A stretch of 64,000 bases of DNA from Micromonospora peucetia. GTDB lineage: Bacteria > Actinomycetota > Actinomycetes > Mycobacteriales > Micromonosporaceae. The stretch is from positions 1,922,001 through 1,986,000 of the forward strand of contig NZ_FMIC01000002.1 of assembly GCF_900091625.1 (NCBI RefSeq). Direction: 5' to 3'. A program made the position numbers and the translations under genes. Below are positions 38,163 through 47,801 of this stretch, one piece after another. A model generated the notes under the pieces. The model saw only the letters and a list, made by a program, of their open reading frames with translations, was not told where the DNA came from and ran no database searches. Positions within the stretch are counted from its first letter, which is position 1. Each line of letters opens with the position of its first letter.

Positions 38163-38840
38163 GTGACCACCTCCGCACCGCTTCGACTCAAGCCGGTCGA
38201 CATCGGTAAGCCCCGGATGCGCGGCTGGCTGCACACGTACGCGTTCTTCGTCGCCCTCCTCTGCGGCATCGTGCTCAGCGCCATCGCCGCCAGCCGACCG
38301 GGCTGGGCCCCGCTGGTCAGCTGCCTCATCTACAGCCTGACGGTGTGCGGGCTGTTCGGCACCAGCGCGCTCTATCACCGGCGGGTGTGGTCCGAGCGCG
38401 GCTACCAGATCATGCGCCGGATGGACCATTCGATGATCTTCGTGTTCATCGCCGGCACCTACACGCCGTTCTGCGTACTGCTGCTGGAACCCCGGCCGGC
38501 CGCGATCATGCTGGCGCTGGTCTGGGGCGGCGCGGTCGCCGGCGTGGCCCTCAAGCTGGTCTGGCCGCACGCCCCGCGCTGGGTCTCCGCGCCGCTCTAC
38601 CTGGCGCTCGGCTGGGTCTCGGTCGCGATAGTGCCCGACATCCTGCACCAGGGTGGCGTCACCGCCCTGGTGCTGCTCGTCGTGGGCGGCGCGATCTACA
38701 GCGTCGGCGCGGTCTTCTACGCGCTCCGCCGGCCCAACCCCTGGCCCACCGTCTTCGGCCACCACGAGTTCTTCCACGCCTGCACCCTGGTGGCCGCGCT
38801 CTGCCACCACATCGCCATCTACTTCGCCCTCTTCGCCTGA
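38163..38840 (+). CDS. Hemolysin III family (TrhA/PAQR-like) membrane protein
   Basis: A 225-residue integral membrane protein with seven hydrophobic segments. Family motifs are visible: LFGTSALYHRRVW near 63 (SxxYH), RRMDHSMIFVFIAGTYTPFC near 85 (the DHSxIxxxIAGTYTP motif) and FGHHEFFHACTLVAALCHHI near the end (HExFH). The conserved His and Asp residues form the PAQR metal site. Bacterial members are linked to membrane lipid homeostasis. It starts at GTG 38163 with a weak AAGGG site. A strong terminator follows. Confidence 0.9.
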   Translation: MTTSAPLRLKPVDIGKPRMRGWLHTYAFFVALLCGIVLSAIAASRPGWAPLVSCLIYSLTVCGLFGTSALYHRRVWSERGYQIMRRMDHSMIFVFIAGTYTPFCVLLLEPRPAAIMLALVWGGAVAGVALKLVWPHAPRWVSAPLYLALGWVSVAIVPDILHQGGVTALVLLVVGGAIYSVGAVFYALRRPNPWPTVFGHHEFFHACTLVAALCHHIAIYFALFA

Positions 38841-38850
38841 CGGACACGCA

Positions 38851-38882
38851 CCGGGGGCCCCGCCGCGCGGCGGGGCCCCCGG
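38851..38882 (+). terminator. Loopless 32-bp palindromic terminator
   Basis: CCGGGGGCCCCGCCGC at 38851-38866 is followed at once by its exact complement to 38882. It lies ten bases after the hemolysin III-like stop and just before the converging DUF6458 gene. Confidence 0.85.
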
Positions 38883-38900
38883 AAAGAAGGTGTCCAGACG

Positions 38901-39188
38901 TCAGACGGTACGACGCGGCCGACGGACCTCGCGGTACTCCTCCACGACCCGGTCGTCCTGCACGGGCACGACCTGCTCGGAGACCACCCGCTGCTGCCCA
39001 CGCACCGGGGCGACCACGGCCCGGCGACGCGAGTTCCAGAAGTGGAGGGTGAGCAGCAGGCCGGCCACGCCGGCGAGCATCAGCACCCAGCCGACGACGG
39101 CCAGGTTGAGCCAGCCCAGATCCGCCTCCACGGCGAACGCGAAGATCGCACCCAACGCGATCAGGAAAATACTGCCACCAAAGCCCAT
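38901..39188 (-). CDS. DUF6458 membrane protein, copy 1
   Basis: A 95-residue protein with two hydrophobic segments: MGFGGSIFLIALGAIFAFAV and LNLAVVGWVLMLAGVAGLLL, joined by the family's EADLGWLN turn. A basic cytoplasmic tail follows (WNSRRRAVVAPVRGQ and VQDDRVVEEYREVRR). The ATG at 39188 has GAGGAGG upstream. Its paralogue at 39902-40171 lies on the same strand, with sixA between on the opposite strand. Confidence 0.88.
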   Translation of the reverse strand: MGFGGSIFLIALGAIFAFAVEADLGWLNLAVVGWVLMLAGVAGLLLTLHFWNSRRRAVVAPVRGQQRVVSEQVVPVQDDRVVEEYREVRRPRRTV

Positions 39189-39303
39189 CTCGTCGCCTCC
39201 TCGGCTGTCCCCTGGCGTTTCCATCCGCCGCGGCCATCGGTGAGGGTGCGGCACCCATCGACTTACCCAGGCGTTCTGATCGCCAATCGGGCAAGCTGGG
39301 GAC

Positions 39304-39840
39304 ATGACGGACGCTCACGCCCACAAACGGACGCTGGTGCTGCTCCGGCACGCCAGGGCCGAACCACCCGGGGAGACACCGGACGTACGCCGTCCCCTGG
39401 CCACCCGCGGCCGGGCCGACGCGGCCGCTGCCGGCGTGTGGCTGGCCAGACACGATCTGCTGCCGGACGTGGTCATCTGCTCGACCGCCCGACGCACCCG
39501 GGAGACCTGGCACGGCGCGGCGATGGGCATGACCGGATCGCCGCCGGAGGGCGGTTCGGCCGGCCCCGCCCCCATGGTGCGCTACGAGGCGGACGCGTAC
39601 GAGGCGCACCCGGAGGACCTGCTGACGCTGGTCCGACACGTTGATCCGGCCGTCCGTACGGTGCTGCTGATCGCGCACAACCCGGGCATCTCGCTGTTCT
39701 CGGCCCTGCTCGACCCGGAGCGGGCGGACCCGGACGGGATGCGCACCAGCGACGTGGTGGTGCACCGCCCCGACGTCGACTGGCCAGAACTGGGCCCGGG
39801 ACAGGCCCCGATCACCGACCGGCACACCGCACGCGGCTGA
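39304..39840 (+). CDS. sixA: SixA-like phosphohistidine phosphatase
   Basis: A 178-residue histidine phosphatase superfamily protein. The catalytic RHG-type motif is RTLVLLRHARAEP (RHA) near residue 16. ICSTARRTRETW near 58 and VLLIAHNPGISLFS near 123 supply the remaining phosphate pocket. SixA removes phosphate from phosphohistidine; the target here is unknown. The gene is flanked by two convergent or divergent DUF6458 genes. Confidence 0.88.
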   Translation: MTDAHAHKRTLVLLRHARAEPPGETPDVRRPLATRGRADAAAAGVWLARHDLLPDVVICSTARRTRETWHGAAMGMTGSPPEGGSAGPAPMVRYEADAYEAHPEDLLTLVRHVDPAVRTVLLIAHNPGISLFSALLDPERADPDGMRTSDVVVHRPDVDWPELGPGQAPITDRHTARG

Positions 39841-39870
39841 GCCACCCGCCGATGCTCGGGCGGGTGGCTC
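39839..39870. terminator. Terminator between sixA and DUF6458 copy 2
   Basis: Perfect 12-bp arms (GAGCCACCCGCC at 39839-39850; complement at 39859-39870), 8-nt loop. It overlaps the last two bases of the sixA stop and serves both converging genes. Confidence 0.85.
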
Positions 39871-39901
39871 GATGTCGCCGGCTCAGGGCGGTCGCGCCAG
39901 C

Positions 39902-40171
39902 TCAGGACGGTGGCGCGGTCGGCGGTGGCGGGTCGGGCGGCGGTGGCATCATCGCCGTCGGGTGCGAGAGCCGGTTCTCCTCGACGATCAGGGTCCGAGC
40001 CCGCTTGCGGCGGTCCTGCCAGAACCAGAGCGTGGTGAGCAGGACGCCCAGCCCGGCCAGGATGAACACCCAGCCGACCGCGCGCAGGTCGACCCACCAG
40101 ACGTTGGCTCTGATGGCGAAGGTCAGGATCGCGCCGATCGCGATCAGGAAGATTCCGCTACCAATGCCCAT
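39902..40171 (-). CDS. DUF6458 membrane protein, copy 2
   Basis: An 89-residue paralogue of the protein at 38901-39188, with the same opening (MGIGSGIFLIAIGAILTFAI) and second segment (AVGWVFILAGLGVLLTTLW). A basic stretch follows, and the C-terminal tail ends in Pro-rich PPPPDPPPPTAPPS. Function unknown. Confidence 0.88.
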   Translation of the reverse strand: MGIGSGIFLIAIGAILTFAIRANVWWVDLRAVGWVFILAGLGVLLTTLWFWQDRRKRARTLIVEENRLSHPTAMMPPPPDPPPPTAPPS

Positions 40172-40281
40172 GTGCGCTGCACTCCCCCGTGCGGTGGCTC
40201 TGGGCGTTCTCTGACGTGGCCTCGCGACGGTTACCCGTCACACCGCCCGGCTACCCGGATGAGGTCCCCGAATAGCAACAG

Positions 40282-40374
40282 CCCTCTTCTCCGCGATCTT
40301 GCACTTGTCGCCCCCACATAAAGGACAAAGGCCGCAGAACGGGGGCCGAAAGTGCAAGATCGCGGAGAAGAGGG
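40282..40374. repeat. Perfect 25-bp inverted repeat with 43-nt loop
   Basis: Arms 40282-40306 and 40350-40374 are exact complements (CTTCTCCGCGATCTTGCACT within the left arm). An inner GCCCCC/GGGGGC pair extends it. It lies in the 325-bp gap between DUF6458 copy 2 and the acyl-CoA dehydrogenase gene. It follows the dehydrogenase terminator on the minus strand and precedes no gene end of its own on the plus strand. Confidence 0.75.
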
Positions 40375-40404
40375 GGTGGGGCGCGGGGAGGGGCGTGGGG
40401 AAGG

Positions 40405-40440
40405 ACGACGGCCGGCGGGCTGCTGCCCGCCGGCCGTCGT
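40405..40440 (-). terminator. Terminator of the acyl-CoA dehydrogenase gene
   Basis: Perfect 16-bp arms (ACGACGGCCGGCGGGC at 40405-40420; complement at 40425-40440) with a TGCT loop, about 57 bases past the fadE stop. Confidence 0.85.
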
Positions 40441-40496
40441 GCCGGATCACCGCCGGGTCGTCCCCGACTACGCCGCGTGGCGCGCTACGGCGTACC

Positions 40497-42353
40497 TCAG
40501 AAGGCCTCCTCCGGGAGGTCCATGATGTCCAGGTCGGTGCCCTCGATGATCCGCCGGTCGGCGCCGACGCGGGGCAGCACCTCGCGGGCGAAGAACCGGG
40601 CGGCGGCTACCTTGCCGGTGTAGAACGCCTTGTCGGCGGCGTTGACCTCGCCGGCCAGAGCCTTCAGAGCCACGTCGGCCTGCTTCTGGAGCAGCCAGCC
40701 GACAACCAGGTCGCCGATGGCCAGCAGGAAGCGGCGGCTGCTCAGGCCGACCTTGTAGAGCGCCCGGGTGTCGCCGCCCTGCGCCTCGCCCAGCCAGCCG
40801 GTCAGCACGCCGACCATGTTCTGGATCTCGGCGAGCGCCTTGCCCAGCGCCTGCCGCTCCTCCTTGAGCTGGCCGTTTCCGGCCTCGGTGGCGATGAACT
40901 CCTGGATCTCACCGGCGACCGCCATCAGGGCCTTGCCGTTGTCCCGGACGATCTTCCGGAAGATGAGGTCGAGGCTCTGGATCGCGGTCGTGCCCTCGTA
41001 GAGGGTGTCGATCTTCGCGTCCCGGACGTACTGCTCCAGCGGGTAGTCCTGGAGGAAGCCGGAGCCGCCGAAGGTCTGTAGCGACTCGTGCCCGAGCAGC
41101 TCGTACGCCCGCTCCGAACCGACGCCCTTGACCAGCGGGAGGAGCAGGTCGTTGACCCGCTTGGCGAGCTTGGTCGCCTTCTCGTCGCCCGCCGCCTCGG
41201 CGATGGCAACCTTGTCCTGCCAGGTGGCGGTGTAGCAGACCAGGGCGCGCAGGCCCTCGGCGTACGACTTCTGGAGCATCAGCGACCGGCGTACGTCCGG
41301 GTGGTGGGTGATCGTGACGCGCGGCGCGGTCTTGTCCGCCATCTGGGTCAGGTCGGCGCCCTGCACCCGGCTCTTGGCGTACTCCAGGGCGTTCAGGTAG
41401 CCGGTCGAGAGGGTGGCGATGGCCTTGGTGCCGACCATCATCCGGGCGCTCTCGATGATCATGAACATCTGCCGGATGCCCTCGTGCTTCTCACCCAGCA
41501 GCCAGCCCTTGGCCGGTACGCCGTGCTCGCCGAAGGTCACCTCGCAGGTGTTGGAGACCTTGAGGCCCATCTTGTGCTCGACGTTGGTGGCGAAGGCGCC
41601 GTTGCGCTCGCCCAGCTCGCCGGTGTTCTCGTCGAAGTGGTACTTCGGCACCACGAACAGGGAGAGGCCCTTGGTGCCCGGGCCACCGACGCCGTCGACG
41701 CCGACCGGGCGCGCCAGCACGTAGTGGATGATGTTGTCGCTCAGGTCGTGCTCGGCGGACGTGATGAAGCGCTTCACGCCCTCGATGTGCCAGGAGCCGT
41801 CGGGCTGCTGGATCGCTCGGGCGCGACCGGCGCCCACGTCCGAGCCGGCGTCCGGCTCGGTGAGCACCATCGTGGAGCCCCACTGCTTGTCGACGAAGAG
41901 CTTCGCCCACTTCTTCTGCTGCTCGGTGCCCTCGACCTGTAGCACGTGCGCGAAGGACGGGCCGGAGGAGTACATCCAGATGGCGGCGTTGGCGCCGACG
42001 ATCAGCTCGGCGAGCGACCACACGAGCGCCCGGGGGGCGTTGCTGCCGTCCAGCTCCGTCGGGAGCTCCAGCCGCCAGAACTCGGAGTTCATGTACGCCT
42101 GGTACGACTTCTTGAACGACTCCGGCAGCGGCGCGGTGTGCGTGGCCGGGTCGAAGACCGGCGGGTTGCGGTCACTGTCCGTGTAGCTGGCGGCCAGATC
42201 CTCGCGGGCGAGGCGGTCGACCTCGGCGAGGATGTCGCGTGCGGTGTCGACGTCCAGGTCCGAGTACGGCGCCTGGCTGAACGTCTGGTCCGCCCCGAAG
42301 ACCTCGAAGAGGTTGAACTCGAGGTCCCGAAGGTTGCTCTTGTAGTGGGTCAT
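40497..42353 (-). CDS. Acyl-CoA dehydrogenase, FadE5-like
   Basis: A 618-residue flavoprotein that desaturates acyl-CoA and passes electrons to ETF. It is longer than ordinary acyl-CoA dehydrogenases and closely follows mycobacterial FadE5 throughout: [18 protein letters not shown] at the start, [20 protein letters not shown] near 72, [20 protein letters not shown] near 165. [20 protein letters not shown] and [20 protein letters not shown] (catalytic-region Glu) come later. The end is IMDLPEEAF. The start 42353 is chosen because MTHYKSN is the family's beginning; the upstream extension contains the operators. Two TetR-type palindromes lie upstream, one nearly identical to a site before the EtfD-like gene. 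Confidence 0.93.
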   Translation of the reverse strand: MTHYKSNLRDLEFNLFEVFGADQTFSQAPYSDLDVDTARDILAEVDRLAREDLAASYTDSDRNPPVFDPATHTAPLPESFKKSYQAYMNSEFWRLELPTELDGSNAPRALVWSLAELIVGANAAIWMYSSGPSFAHVLQVEGTEQQKKWAKLFVDKQWGSTMVLTEPDAGSDVGAGRARAIQQPDGSWHIEGVKRFITSAEHDLSDNIIHYVLARPVGVDGVGGPGTKGLSLFVVPKYHFDENTGELGERNGAFATNVEHKMGLKVSNTCEVTFGEHGVPAKGWLLGEKHEGIRQMFMIIESARMMVGTKAIATLSTGYLNALEYAKSRVQGADLTQMADKTAPRVTITHHPDVRRSLMLQKSYAEGLRALVCYTATWQDKVAIAEAAGDEKATKLAKRVNDLLLPLVKGVGSERAYELLGHESLQTFGGSGFLQDYPLEQYVRDAKIDTLYEGTTAIQSLDLIFRKIVRDNGKALMAVAGEIQEFIATEAGNGQLKEERQALGKALAEIQNMVGVLTGWLGEAQGGDTRALYKVGLSSRRFLLAIGDLVVGWLLQKQADVALKALAGEVNAADKAFYTGKVAAARFFAREVLPRVGADRRIIEGTDLDIMDLPEEAF

Positions 42354-42380
42354 GCTCGCTGGCCCCGCTTCCGGACAGGT

Positions 42381-42419
42381 GTTACCGATCAGTAACCCCG
42401 ACTGTATTACCGATCGGTA
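42381..42419 (-). promoter_or_regulatory. Two TetR-type operators before the acyl-CoA dehydrogenase gene
   Basis: Site 1 is GTTACCGATCAGTAAC (42381-42396), nearly palindromic. Site 2 is TACCGATCGGTA (42408-42419), a perfect 12-bp palindrome. Their centres are about 25 bases apart. Such sites bind TetR-family repressors, commonly those controlling fatty-acid breakdown. No TetR gene lies next to it. Confidence 0.75.
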
Positions 42420-42521
42420 GTCAGCGACAACCCGATCTCGGAAGTGACGGCGATTACACACCTTCCGTTCGGATTGCGAAACGAGACGCAGCACCCGCCC
42501 GACCCGGGCCCTCCGGCCGGC

Positions 42522-43649
42522 TCAGCTCTCGGCCGCGCCGACCTCCCAGCTCGGCACGGCCACCGTCGCGGGACCGCGCGAGCCCGTGTATTCCATCAGG
42601 ACCAGGGCGATGTCGTCGTCGAGCCGGCCGTGCACCCACTCGACCAGGGCGGTCTCCAGCGAGGCGAGCCCGTCACCGACCGTGCCGTGACCGAGCAGCC
42701 GCCAGGCCCGGTCGGCGGTCGGGAAGAACTCCCCGTCCCGACGCGCCTCGCCGAGCCCGTCGGTGAAGAGCAGCAACCGGTCTCCGGGCTCCAGCCGCTC
42801 GACCCGGGGACGGACCACCGGCATGAAGCCCAACGGTGGGGCGGGGGCCGGCGGTTCGAGCGGGATGACGGCGCCCCGGCGCAGCAGCAGCGGCGCCGGA
42901 TGGCCGCAGTTGACGATGGTGAGCGTCCCGCCCCGCTCCTCGACGAGTGCGGCGGTGACGAAGTCCTCGTCGCCCACGCTGCGGGCCACCGCCCGGTCCA
43001 GGTCGGTGACGACGGCCCGCAGGTCCGCCCGCTCGAACGCCACGTGCCGGTACGAGCCCAGCACGATGCTGGCGAGCCGGACCGCGTCCAGGCCCTTGCC
43101 CCGCACGTCGCCAATGATCATCCGCACCCCGTACGGCGTGTCGACCGCCTCGTACAGGTCACCGCCGATCTCGGCCGTGGCGGTGGACGAGATGTACCGG
43201 GCGGCCACCGAGAGCGTGCCGACCTGCGGCCCGAGCGGGCGAAGCACGGCCTGCTGGGCGACCGAGGCCAGCCGGGTCAGCTCGGCGATCCGCTCGGCCT
43301 GACGCTGCCGTACGGCTGCGGTGGCCACCGCGATCGCGGTGCCCAGCGCGATGCACGCGACGGCGACGGCGGTGGGGAGCGCCGTGGACTCCTCGCCGAG
43401 CGCGAAGCCGGCCCCGAGGGCCGTGGCAGCCACGCCCACGCCGAGCGTGATGCGCCACGACGCCAACGCCGCGGTCAGGAACGGCGCGGCCACCATCAGC
43501 GCGATGTAGTTCGCCGCCCGGCCGTCGGCCAACTCCACGGCCGAGACGATCGCGAGCAGGACGAAGGCCGCGCCGAGGCCGGCGCGGGATCCGGGGCTCA
43601 GTGGGCCGGGGCCCGACTGGAAGGGTCGCGTGCGTACGAGGGACAGCAT
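42522..43649 (-). CDS. Membrane-anchored SpoIIE-type PP2C phosphatase
   Basis: A 375-residue protein with about four hydrophobic segments in the first 140 residues (GLGAAFVLLAIVSAVE; ALMVAAPFLTAALASW; TAVAVACIALGTAIAVAT). A short linker helix (RQRQAERIAELTRLASVAQQ) and the SpoIIE/PP2C domain follow: AEIGGDLYEAVDTPYGVRMI (GGD acidic pair), IIGDVRGKGLDA, and DRLLLFTDGLGEARR near 295, ending DDDIALVLMEY. Such phosphatases act on anti-sigma factor antagonists. The start at 43649 is preferred, but no good ribosome site is visible, so 43709 cannot be excluded. Confidence 0.85.
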   Translation of the reverse strand: MLSLVRTRPFQSGPGPLSPGSRAGLGAAFVLLAIVSAVELADGRAANYIALMVAAPFLTAALASWRITLGVGVAATALGAGFALGEESTALPTAVAVACIALGTAIAVATAAVRQRQAERIAELTRLASVAQQAVLRPLGPQVGTLSVAARYISSTATAEIGGDLYEAVDTPYGVRMIIGDVRGKGLDAVRLASIVLGSYRHVAFERADLRAVVTDLDRAVARSVGDEDFVTAALVEERGGTLTIVNCGHPAPLLLRRGAVIPLEPPAPAPPLGFMPVVRPRVERLEPGDRLLLFTDGLGEARRDGEFFPTADRAWRLLGHGTVGDGLASLETALVEWVHGRLDDDIALVLMEYTGSRGPATVAVPSWEVGAAES

Positions 43650-43747
43650 GCCTGATTGACGTGAGCGGGTGAATGAACCTGGCCCGTCGTCCGAGGGATG
43701 TTTGCCCACGCGGATCGTGTCGCCCGGCCGATCGCCACCGGCGGGGG

Positions 43748-44377
43748 TCAGCCGAGCACCTCGTACCGGACCTCGACGTGGCCGGCGTCGAGCGACGCGA
43801 TGTCGGCGAACGCGGCCCGGGACAGGTCCAGGCAGCGCCCCTCGATGAACGGGCCACGGTCGTTGATGCGTACCGTCACGGATTTGCCGTTCGCCGGGTT
43901 GGTGACCCGGACCTTCGTGCCGAACGGCAGGGTCTTGTGGGCGGCGGTCAGCGCGGACGGGTCGAAGTTCTCACCGTTGGCGGTGAGCTGCCCCTCGGAG
44001 TAGAACGAGGCGCCGCACGAGCCACTGTCGACCACCGGGCGGGCGGTGCTGCTCTTCTTCGTCGCGGTGGGCTTCGGCGCGGCGGTGCGCGGCTTGCTCC
44101 GGGAGGGGGCCTGGGTGGACCGGGTGACCTTGGGGCTGGCGGTCGTGCTCGGCGACGCGCTGACACTCGGCGGGGCGGCCGGCGTGCTGGGGGTGACGCT
44201 GCTCGGCAGGCTGGTGGGCGCGAGGTCGACGGCGGCCGGCCGGGCGGTCTCCGCGCCCGAGGTCAGCTGTACGGCGCCGACGGTGCCGCCGACGACGAGG
44301 GCGACCCCGACCGCCGCGGTGGCCGCGATGCCGGCCGGCGAGGAGAACATGCGGGTACGGGAGTGCCTACCAGCCAC
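43748..44377 (-). CDS. Secreted RlpA-like (DPBB) protein
   Basis: A 209-residue exported protein. The GTG at 44377 has AAAGGA upstream and starts a signal-anchor ([30 protein letters not shown]). A Ser/Pro/Thr-rich linker (about 55-125) follows, then the double-psi beta-barrel domain: [40 protein letters not shown] and [20 protein letters not shown] near 185. RlpA proteins bind or cleave peptidoglycan; the DRGPF and DLS motifs of the catalytic type are present. It is divergent from the phosphoribosyltransferase gene. Confidence 0.88.
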   Translation of the reverse strand: MAGRHSRTRMFSSPAGIAATAAVGVALVVGGTVGAVQLTSGAETARPAAVDLAPTSLPSSVTPSTPAAPPSVSASPSTTASPKVTRSTQAPSRSKPRTAAPKPTATKKSSTARPVVDSGSCGASFYSEGQLTANGENFDPSALTAAHKTLPFGTKVRVTNPANGKSVTVRINDRGPFIEGRCLDLSRAAFADIASLDAGHVEVRYEVLG

Positions 44378-44548
44378 CGTTCCGGTCCTTTCGTCATCTG
44401 AACAAACCGGGTCGGACCGTAACGAGAGAAGCACATCCGAAGTCAACGTGATCATGGCGCTATGCCCGTAATTGCGGTAATACGTGTAGCCGATCATCCG
44501 ACCGACGGTGGGCCGGGCGGCCCAGGTGCGGTGGCGCAGGATGGGGGC

Positions 44549-45100
44549 ATGCCCTTCGAGCTGAGCGGACGTCTTGCCGCGCTGGTCAGGTGGATCGATC
44601 CCGGTCCCGGCGCCAGTCACCTGGTCAGCGACGTCTCCGGCTGGTGGCGGGACCCGGAGGTCCTCGCCCGACTGGGGCCGGCCCTCGTGGAGCCGTTCCG
44701 GGCCGCCCGGCCGACGGTGGTCGTCTCGCCGGCCGTCACCGGCTACCTGCTCGGCCCGCTCGCCGCGACGGCGCTCGGGGTCGGCTTCGTGCCAGCCCAC
44801 AAGCCGGGCGACGGCCGGCTGCCCGCCGGGCCGCTCACCTGGGCGCAGAGCCCGTCGGACTTCCGGGGCCGGCGGGTCGACCTGGCCGTCCGGGACCACG
44901 GCCTCGACCGGGGTGACCGGGTGCTGGTGGTGGACGACTGGGTCGCCACCGGGGCGCAGGTCCGCGCGCTCTACGAGATCTGCGCCGCGCGGGGCGCCGA
45001 ACCGGTCGGCACCGCCACGGTCGTGCTCGACTGCCCCCCGGAGGTCGCCGCCGAGCTGCGCGTCCGAGGGCTCGTGGACGGCGCCGACCTGACGGCTTGA
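44549..45100 (+). CDS. Phosphoribosyltransferase-family protein
   Basis: A 183-residue protein with the PRPP-binding signature [20 protein letters not shown] near residue 128. A preceding [20 protein letters not shown] segment and the [20 protein letters not shown] hood region fit adenine-type phosphoribosyltransferases. The base substrate cannot be read. The ATG at 44549 (MPFELSG) is preferred over the in-frame upstream ATG at 44462 because AGGATGGGGG precedes it and the earlier part is unlike the family. The questin-oxidase-like gene follows 34 bases later. Confidence 0.82.
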   Translation: MPFELSGRLAALVRWIDPGPGASHLVSDVSGWWRDPEVLARLGPALVEPFRAARPTVVVSPAVTGYLLGPLAATALGVGFVPAHKPGDGRLPAGPLTWAQSPSDFRGRRVDLAVRDHGLDRGDRVLVVDDWVATGAQVRALYEICAARGAEPVGTATVVLDCPPEVAAELRVRGLVDGADLTA

Positions 45101-45134
45101 CCTGAAGCGCAGTTCAGGTCGGAGGATCGGCCCC

Positions 45135-46199
45135 ATGGGCGAGGAGATCCTGGACGAGGCGTACCGACGACTGCACCGCACCGGTCCCGAGTACGAGGGC
45201 TGGCTCTCCAACCACGGGCCGATGGCCGTGGAGGCGCTGGTCCGACACGGTCACGAGCGGGGGGTGCACCGCTGGCTGGACGCGTACCTGGGACGGCTGG
45301 ACGAGCTGCCGCGCGGCCTGCGCCCGATCGAGGACTGGCGGGAGGCCCTCGGCGACCCGAAGCGGGCCGGCGACTGGCTCACCCACTTCGACCGGGAACT
45401 GCGGGAGCGACCCTGGCGGGAGGTGCTCGGCACCTGGTGGCCCCGGCTGCTGCCCGGCATCGCCGCCGGCGCCACCCACGGCGTCATCCGGGTCGGCCAC
45501 GCCGTACGCGCCCTGCGGACACCCGCCCGGCTGCCCGGCATCGCCACGGGCGAGGCACCGGAGAGCCCGGAGCGGCTCGCCGAGCTGGGTCAGGCCCTCG
45601 GCTACTGGGCCGCTCGATGGCAGGCGGTCCCCGGCGTCGACCGGCCGACCGATGCCGCAACCGCCGATCCGGACGTCGCCGCCGCGCTGGCCGGACTGCC
45701 CCGGATCGCCGACCGGACCGGGGGCATCCGGGAGCGGCTGGGCCGGCTGCCGGCCGTACCGGAATGGCCGGCGGCGGTGGCGGCGCTGCGGCCGGCGCGG
45801 ACCCCGGCCGAGGCCGAGCGGGACCTGATCGCGCTGGTGCACGGCGCGAGCCTCGACTACCTGCGTTCCGGGCACGCCGAGCCCGTGATGCTGGTGCACG
45901 CGGTGACCGCGCCGACCGCGGTGCTGCGTACCCTGCCGGCTCTCGACCGGGCGCTGTGGGCCCCGAGCGTCACCGCGGCCTGGTCCGCGACGGCGGCCGT
46001 GACCTCGGTGTACGCCTCACCGCAGCCGGCCGCGCCCCCGGCGGTGGCCGGCGGTGACCCGGCGGAGGTCTTCGCCCGGGCCGCGCGGCACGGCGACGCG
46101 CACGTGGTGAAGCTGGCCGACGCGGTCCTGGACGCGCACGCGGCGAGCGGCGACGACCGGGTGCTCGCCGCCGCCGGCTACGCCGGTCAACTGATCTGA
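45135..46199 (+). CDS. Questin-oxidase-like protein (DUF4243)
   Basis: A 354-residue soluble protein with the family's His-rich features: [20 protein letters not shown] near 23, [20 protein letters not shown] near 110 (the THGxIRxxHAVR motif continues GHAVRALRT) and [20 protein letters not shown] near 245. Questin oxidase of fungi carries out an oxidative ring opening (Baeyer-Villiger type) without obvious cofactor motifs. The bacterial members have no settled function. It is in the same direction as the phosphoribosyltransferase gene 34 bases upstream and may be co-transcribed with it. Confidence 0.8.
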   Translation: MGEEILDEAYRRLHRTGPEYEGWLSNHGPMAVEALVRHGHERGVHRWLDAYLGRLDELPRGLRPIEDWREALGDPKRAGDWLTHFDRELRERPWREVLGTWWPRLLPGIAAGATHGVIRVGHAVRALRTPARLPGIATGEAPESPERLAELGQALGYWAARWQAVPGVDRPTDAATADPDVAAALAGLPRIADRTGGIRERLGRLPAVPEWPAAVAALRPARTPAEAERDLIALVHGASLDYLRSGHAEPVMLVHAVTAPTAVLRTLPALDRALWAPSVTAAWSATAAVTSVYASPQPAAPPAVAGGDPAEVFARAARHGDAHVVKLADAVLDAHAASGDDRVLAAAGYAGQLI

Positions 46200-46310
46200 C
46201 CAGGACGTCACGGAACGCGCCGGGGTGGCCGCCGAACGGGTGTCCGCCGCGCCGAGCGTGGGGTGAAAATGCCGCGTCGGGTGGCCGGCGGCGACGGTAC
46301 CGTCGGCAGG

Positions 46311-46742
46311 ATGTGGCCTCGGATCGGTGGACTGCGCAGCCTCGCCCTCGGCACGCCCGGTGAGCTGCGGACACGGCTGAACACCCTGGTGCTCGCCGGG
46401 GTGAAGACGGCGACCGCCGGGCTGACCAGCGAGTACGCCGAGGAGGGCGAGGAGCTGGAGTACGCCGGCGAGCGGCTGGCTCTCGTCGACGACGGCGACG
46501 CGCTGGTCGGCGTCGTGGAGGTCACCGGCGTCGAGGTGGTCCGCTTCGCGGACGTGCCGTGGGACTTCGCCCGCTCGGAAGGGGAGGGCGACCGCTCCAT
46601 CGAGGAGTGGCGCGAGGGTCACGCCGCCTACTGGGCGCGGGTGGGCACCCCCGTCACCCACGACAGCGAGATCGTCTGCATCCGGTTCCGGCTGGTCTCC
46701 GCCGGAGACGGCGGGATCGCCACCGGGGACCTCGGCACCTGA
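46311..46742 (+). CDS. ASCH-domain protein
   Basis: A 143-residue ASCH protein. The domain begins WPRIGGLRSLALGTPGELRT and includes LNTLVLAGVKTATAGLTSEY, with the GxKTATAG signature near 40. VVEVTGVEVVRFADVPWDFA and FARSEGEGDRSIEEWREGHA come later. ASCH domains resemble PUA folds and are proposed to act on RNA or nucleotides. An in-frame ATG at 46269 exists, but family members start near MWPR. The ribosome site is poor. Confidence 0.82.
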   Translation: MWPRIGGLRSLALGTPGELRTRLNTLVLAGVKTATAGLTSEYAEEGEELEYAGERLALVDDGDALVGVVEVTGVEVVRFADVPWDFARSEGEGDRSIEEWREGHAAYWARVGTPVTHDSEIVCIRFRLVSAGDGGIATGDLGT

Positions 46743-46796
46743 GCCCGCCGGCTCGACGCGTCCGTCGGTCCGGGGCGCGCTGGCCCGGCGGCACGG

Positions 46797-47678
46797 TCAG
46801 GCGCGGCGCAGCTCGGGCAGCAGGCGGGTGGCCACGTCCACCAGGACAGCCTCGTCGCCGGCATACCAACTGCTGGCCCGGGGCCAGTGGGTGACCACGT
46901 CGGTGAAGCCGAGGGCGGCGGCCCGGCCGACCTGGTCGGCGAAGAACTCGGCGCTGCGCAGCGAGAAGACCGGCGCGGAGTCGAGCGAGAGGTAACGGTC
47001 CAGGGTGCCCGGGTCGCGGCCGGCCGCGGCGAGCGTCCCGTCCATCCGGGCGGCGGCCTCGGCCACCCCGTCCCACCAGCTCTCCAGGTCGTCCTCGTCC
47101 GGGCCGGTGGTGACCCAGCCCTGACCGAACCGCGCCACCAGCCGCATCGACCGGGGCCCGTTGGCGGCCACCACGAACGGCACCCGGGGCGTCTGCACGC
47201 AGCCCGGGTTGTTCCGTGCGTCCACGGCGGAAAACCACTCCCCACGCCAGGTCGTGCCGTCCTCGCGCAGGATGAGGTCGAGCAGCTCGGTGAACTCGGC
47301 GAACCGGTCCACCCGCTGGCGCGGCGGCAGCGTCTCCCCGCCCAGCACGGCCGAGTCGAAGCCGATCCCGCCGGCGCCGAGCCCGAGCAGCAGCCGCCCG
47401 CCAGAGACGTCGTCGAGCGCGGTGACCTGCCGGGCGAACGCCGCCGGGTGGCGGAAGTTCGGCGAGGCGACCAACGTGCCGAGCCGGATGCGGGAGGTCA
47501 CCGTCGCGGCGGCGGTCAGCGTGGTCACGGAGTCGAACCACGGCCCGTCGACCAGGTCCCGCCAGCCCAGGTGGTCGTACGTCCAGGCATGGTCGAAACC
47601 CCACTCGTCCGCCTGCTGCCAGCGACGCCGCGAGTCGGACCAGCGCTGGTCGGGAAGGATCACGATGCCAATCCGCAT
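46797..47678 (-). CDS. LLM-class F420-type flavin-dependent oxidoreductase
   Basis: A 293-residue TIM-barrel enzyme of the bacterial luciferase family. It starts MRIGIVILPDQRWSDSRRRW and contains DEWGFDHAWTYDHLGWRDL, RIRLGTLVASPNFRHPAAFA and GRLLLGLGAGGIGFDS near 110. FVVAANGPRSMRLVARFGQG near 178 is also typical of F420-dependent members. The substrate is unknown. It is divergent from the acetyltransferase gene at 47802. The start 47678 matches the family; the frame upstream is not coding. Confidence 0.88.
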   Translation of the reverse strand: MRIGIVILPDQRWSDSRRRWQQADEWGFDHAWTYDHLGWRDLVDGPWFDSVTTLTAAATVTSRIRLGTLVASPNFRHPAAFARQVTALDDVSGGRLLLGLGAGGIGFDSAVLGGETLPPRQRVDRFAEFTELLDLILREDGTTWRGEWFSAVDARNNPGCVQTPRVPFVVAANGPRSMRLVARFGQGWVTTGPDEDDLESWWDGVAEAAARMDGTLAAAGRDPGTLDRYLSLDSAPVFSLRSAEFFADQVGRAAALGFTDVVTHWPRASSWYAGDEAVLVDVATRLLPELRRA

Positions 47679-47801
47679 GATCGCCAGACTAGCGGCCAGT
47701 TCTGCCGCTACCACTGTCGTCGGCTCACGGTCCGTCGGCTCACGGCGCACCCGGCGCAAGCCCGGTGGGCGACCACATGACGGCCGCATAGGCTGCCCGG
47801 C

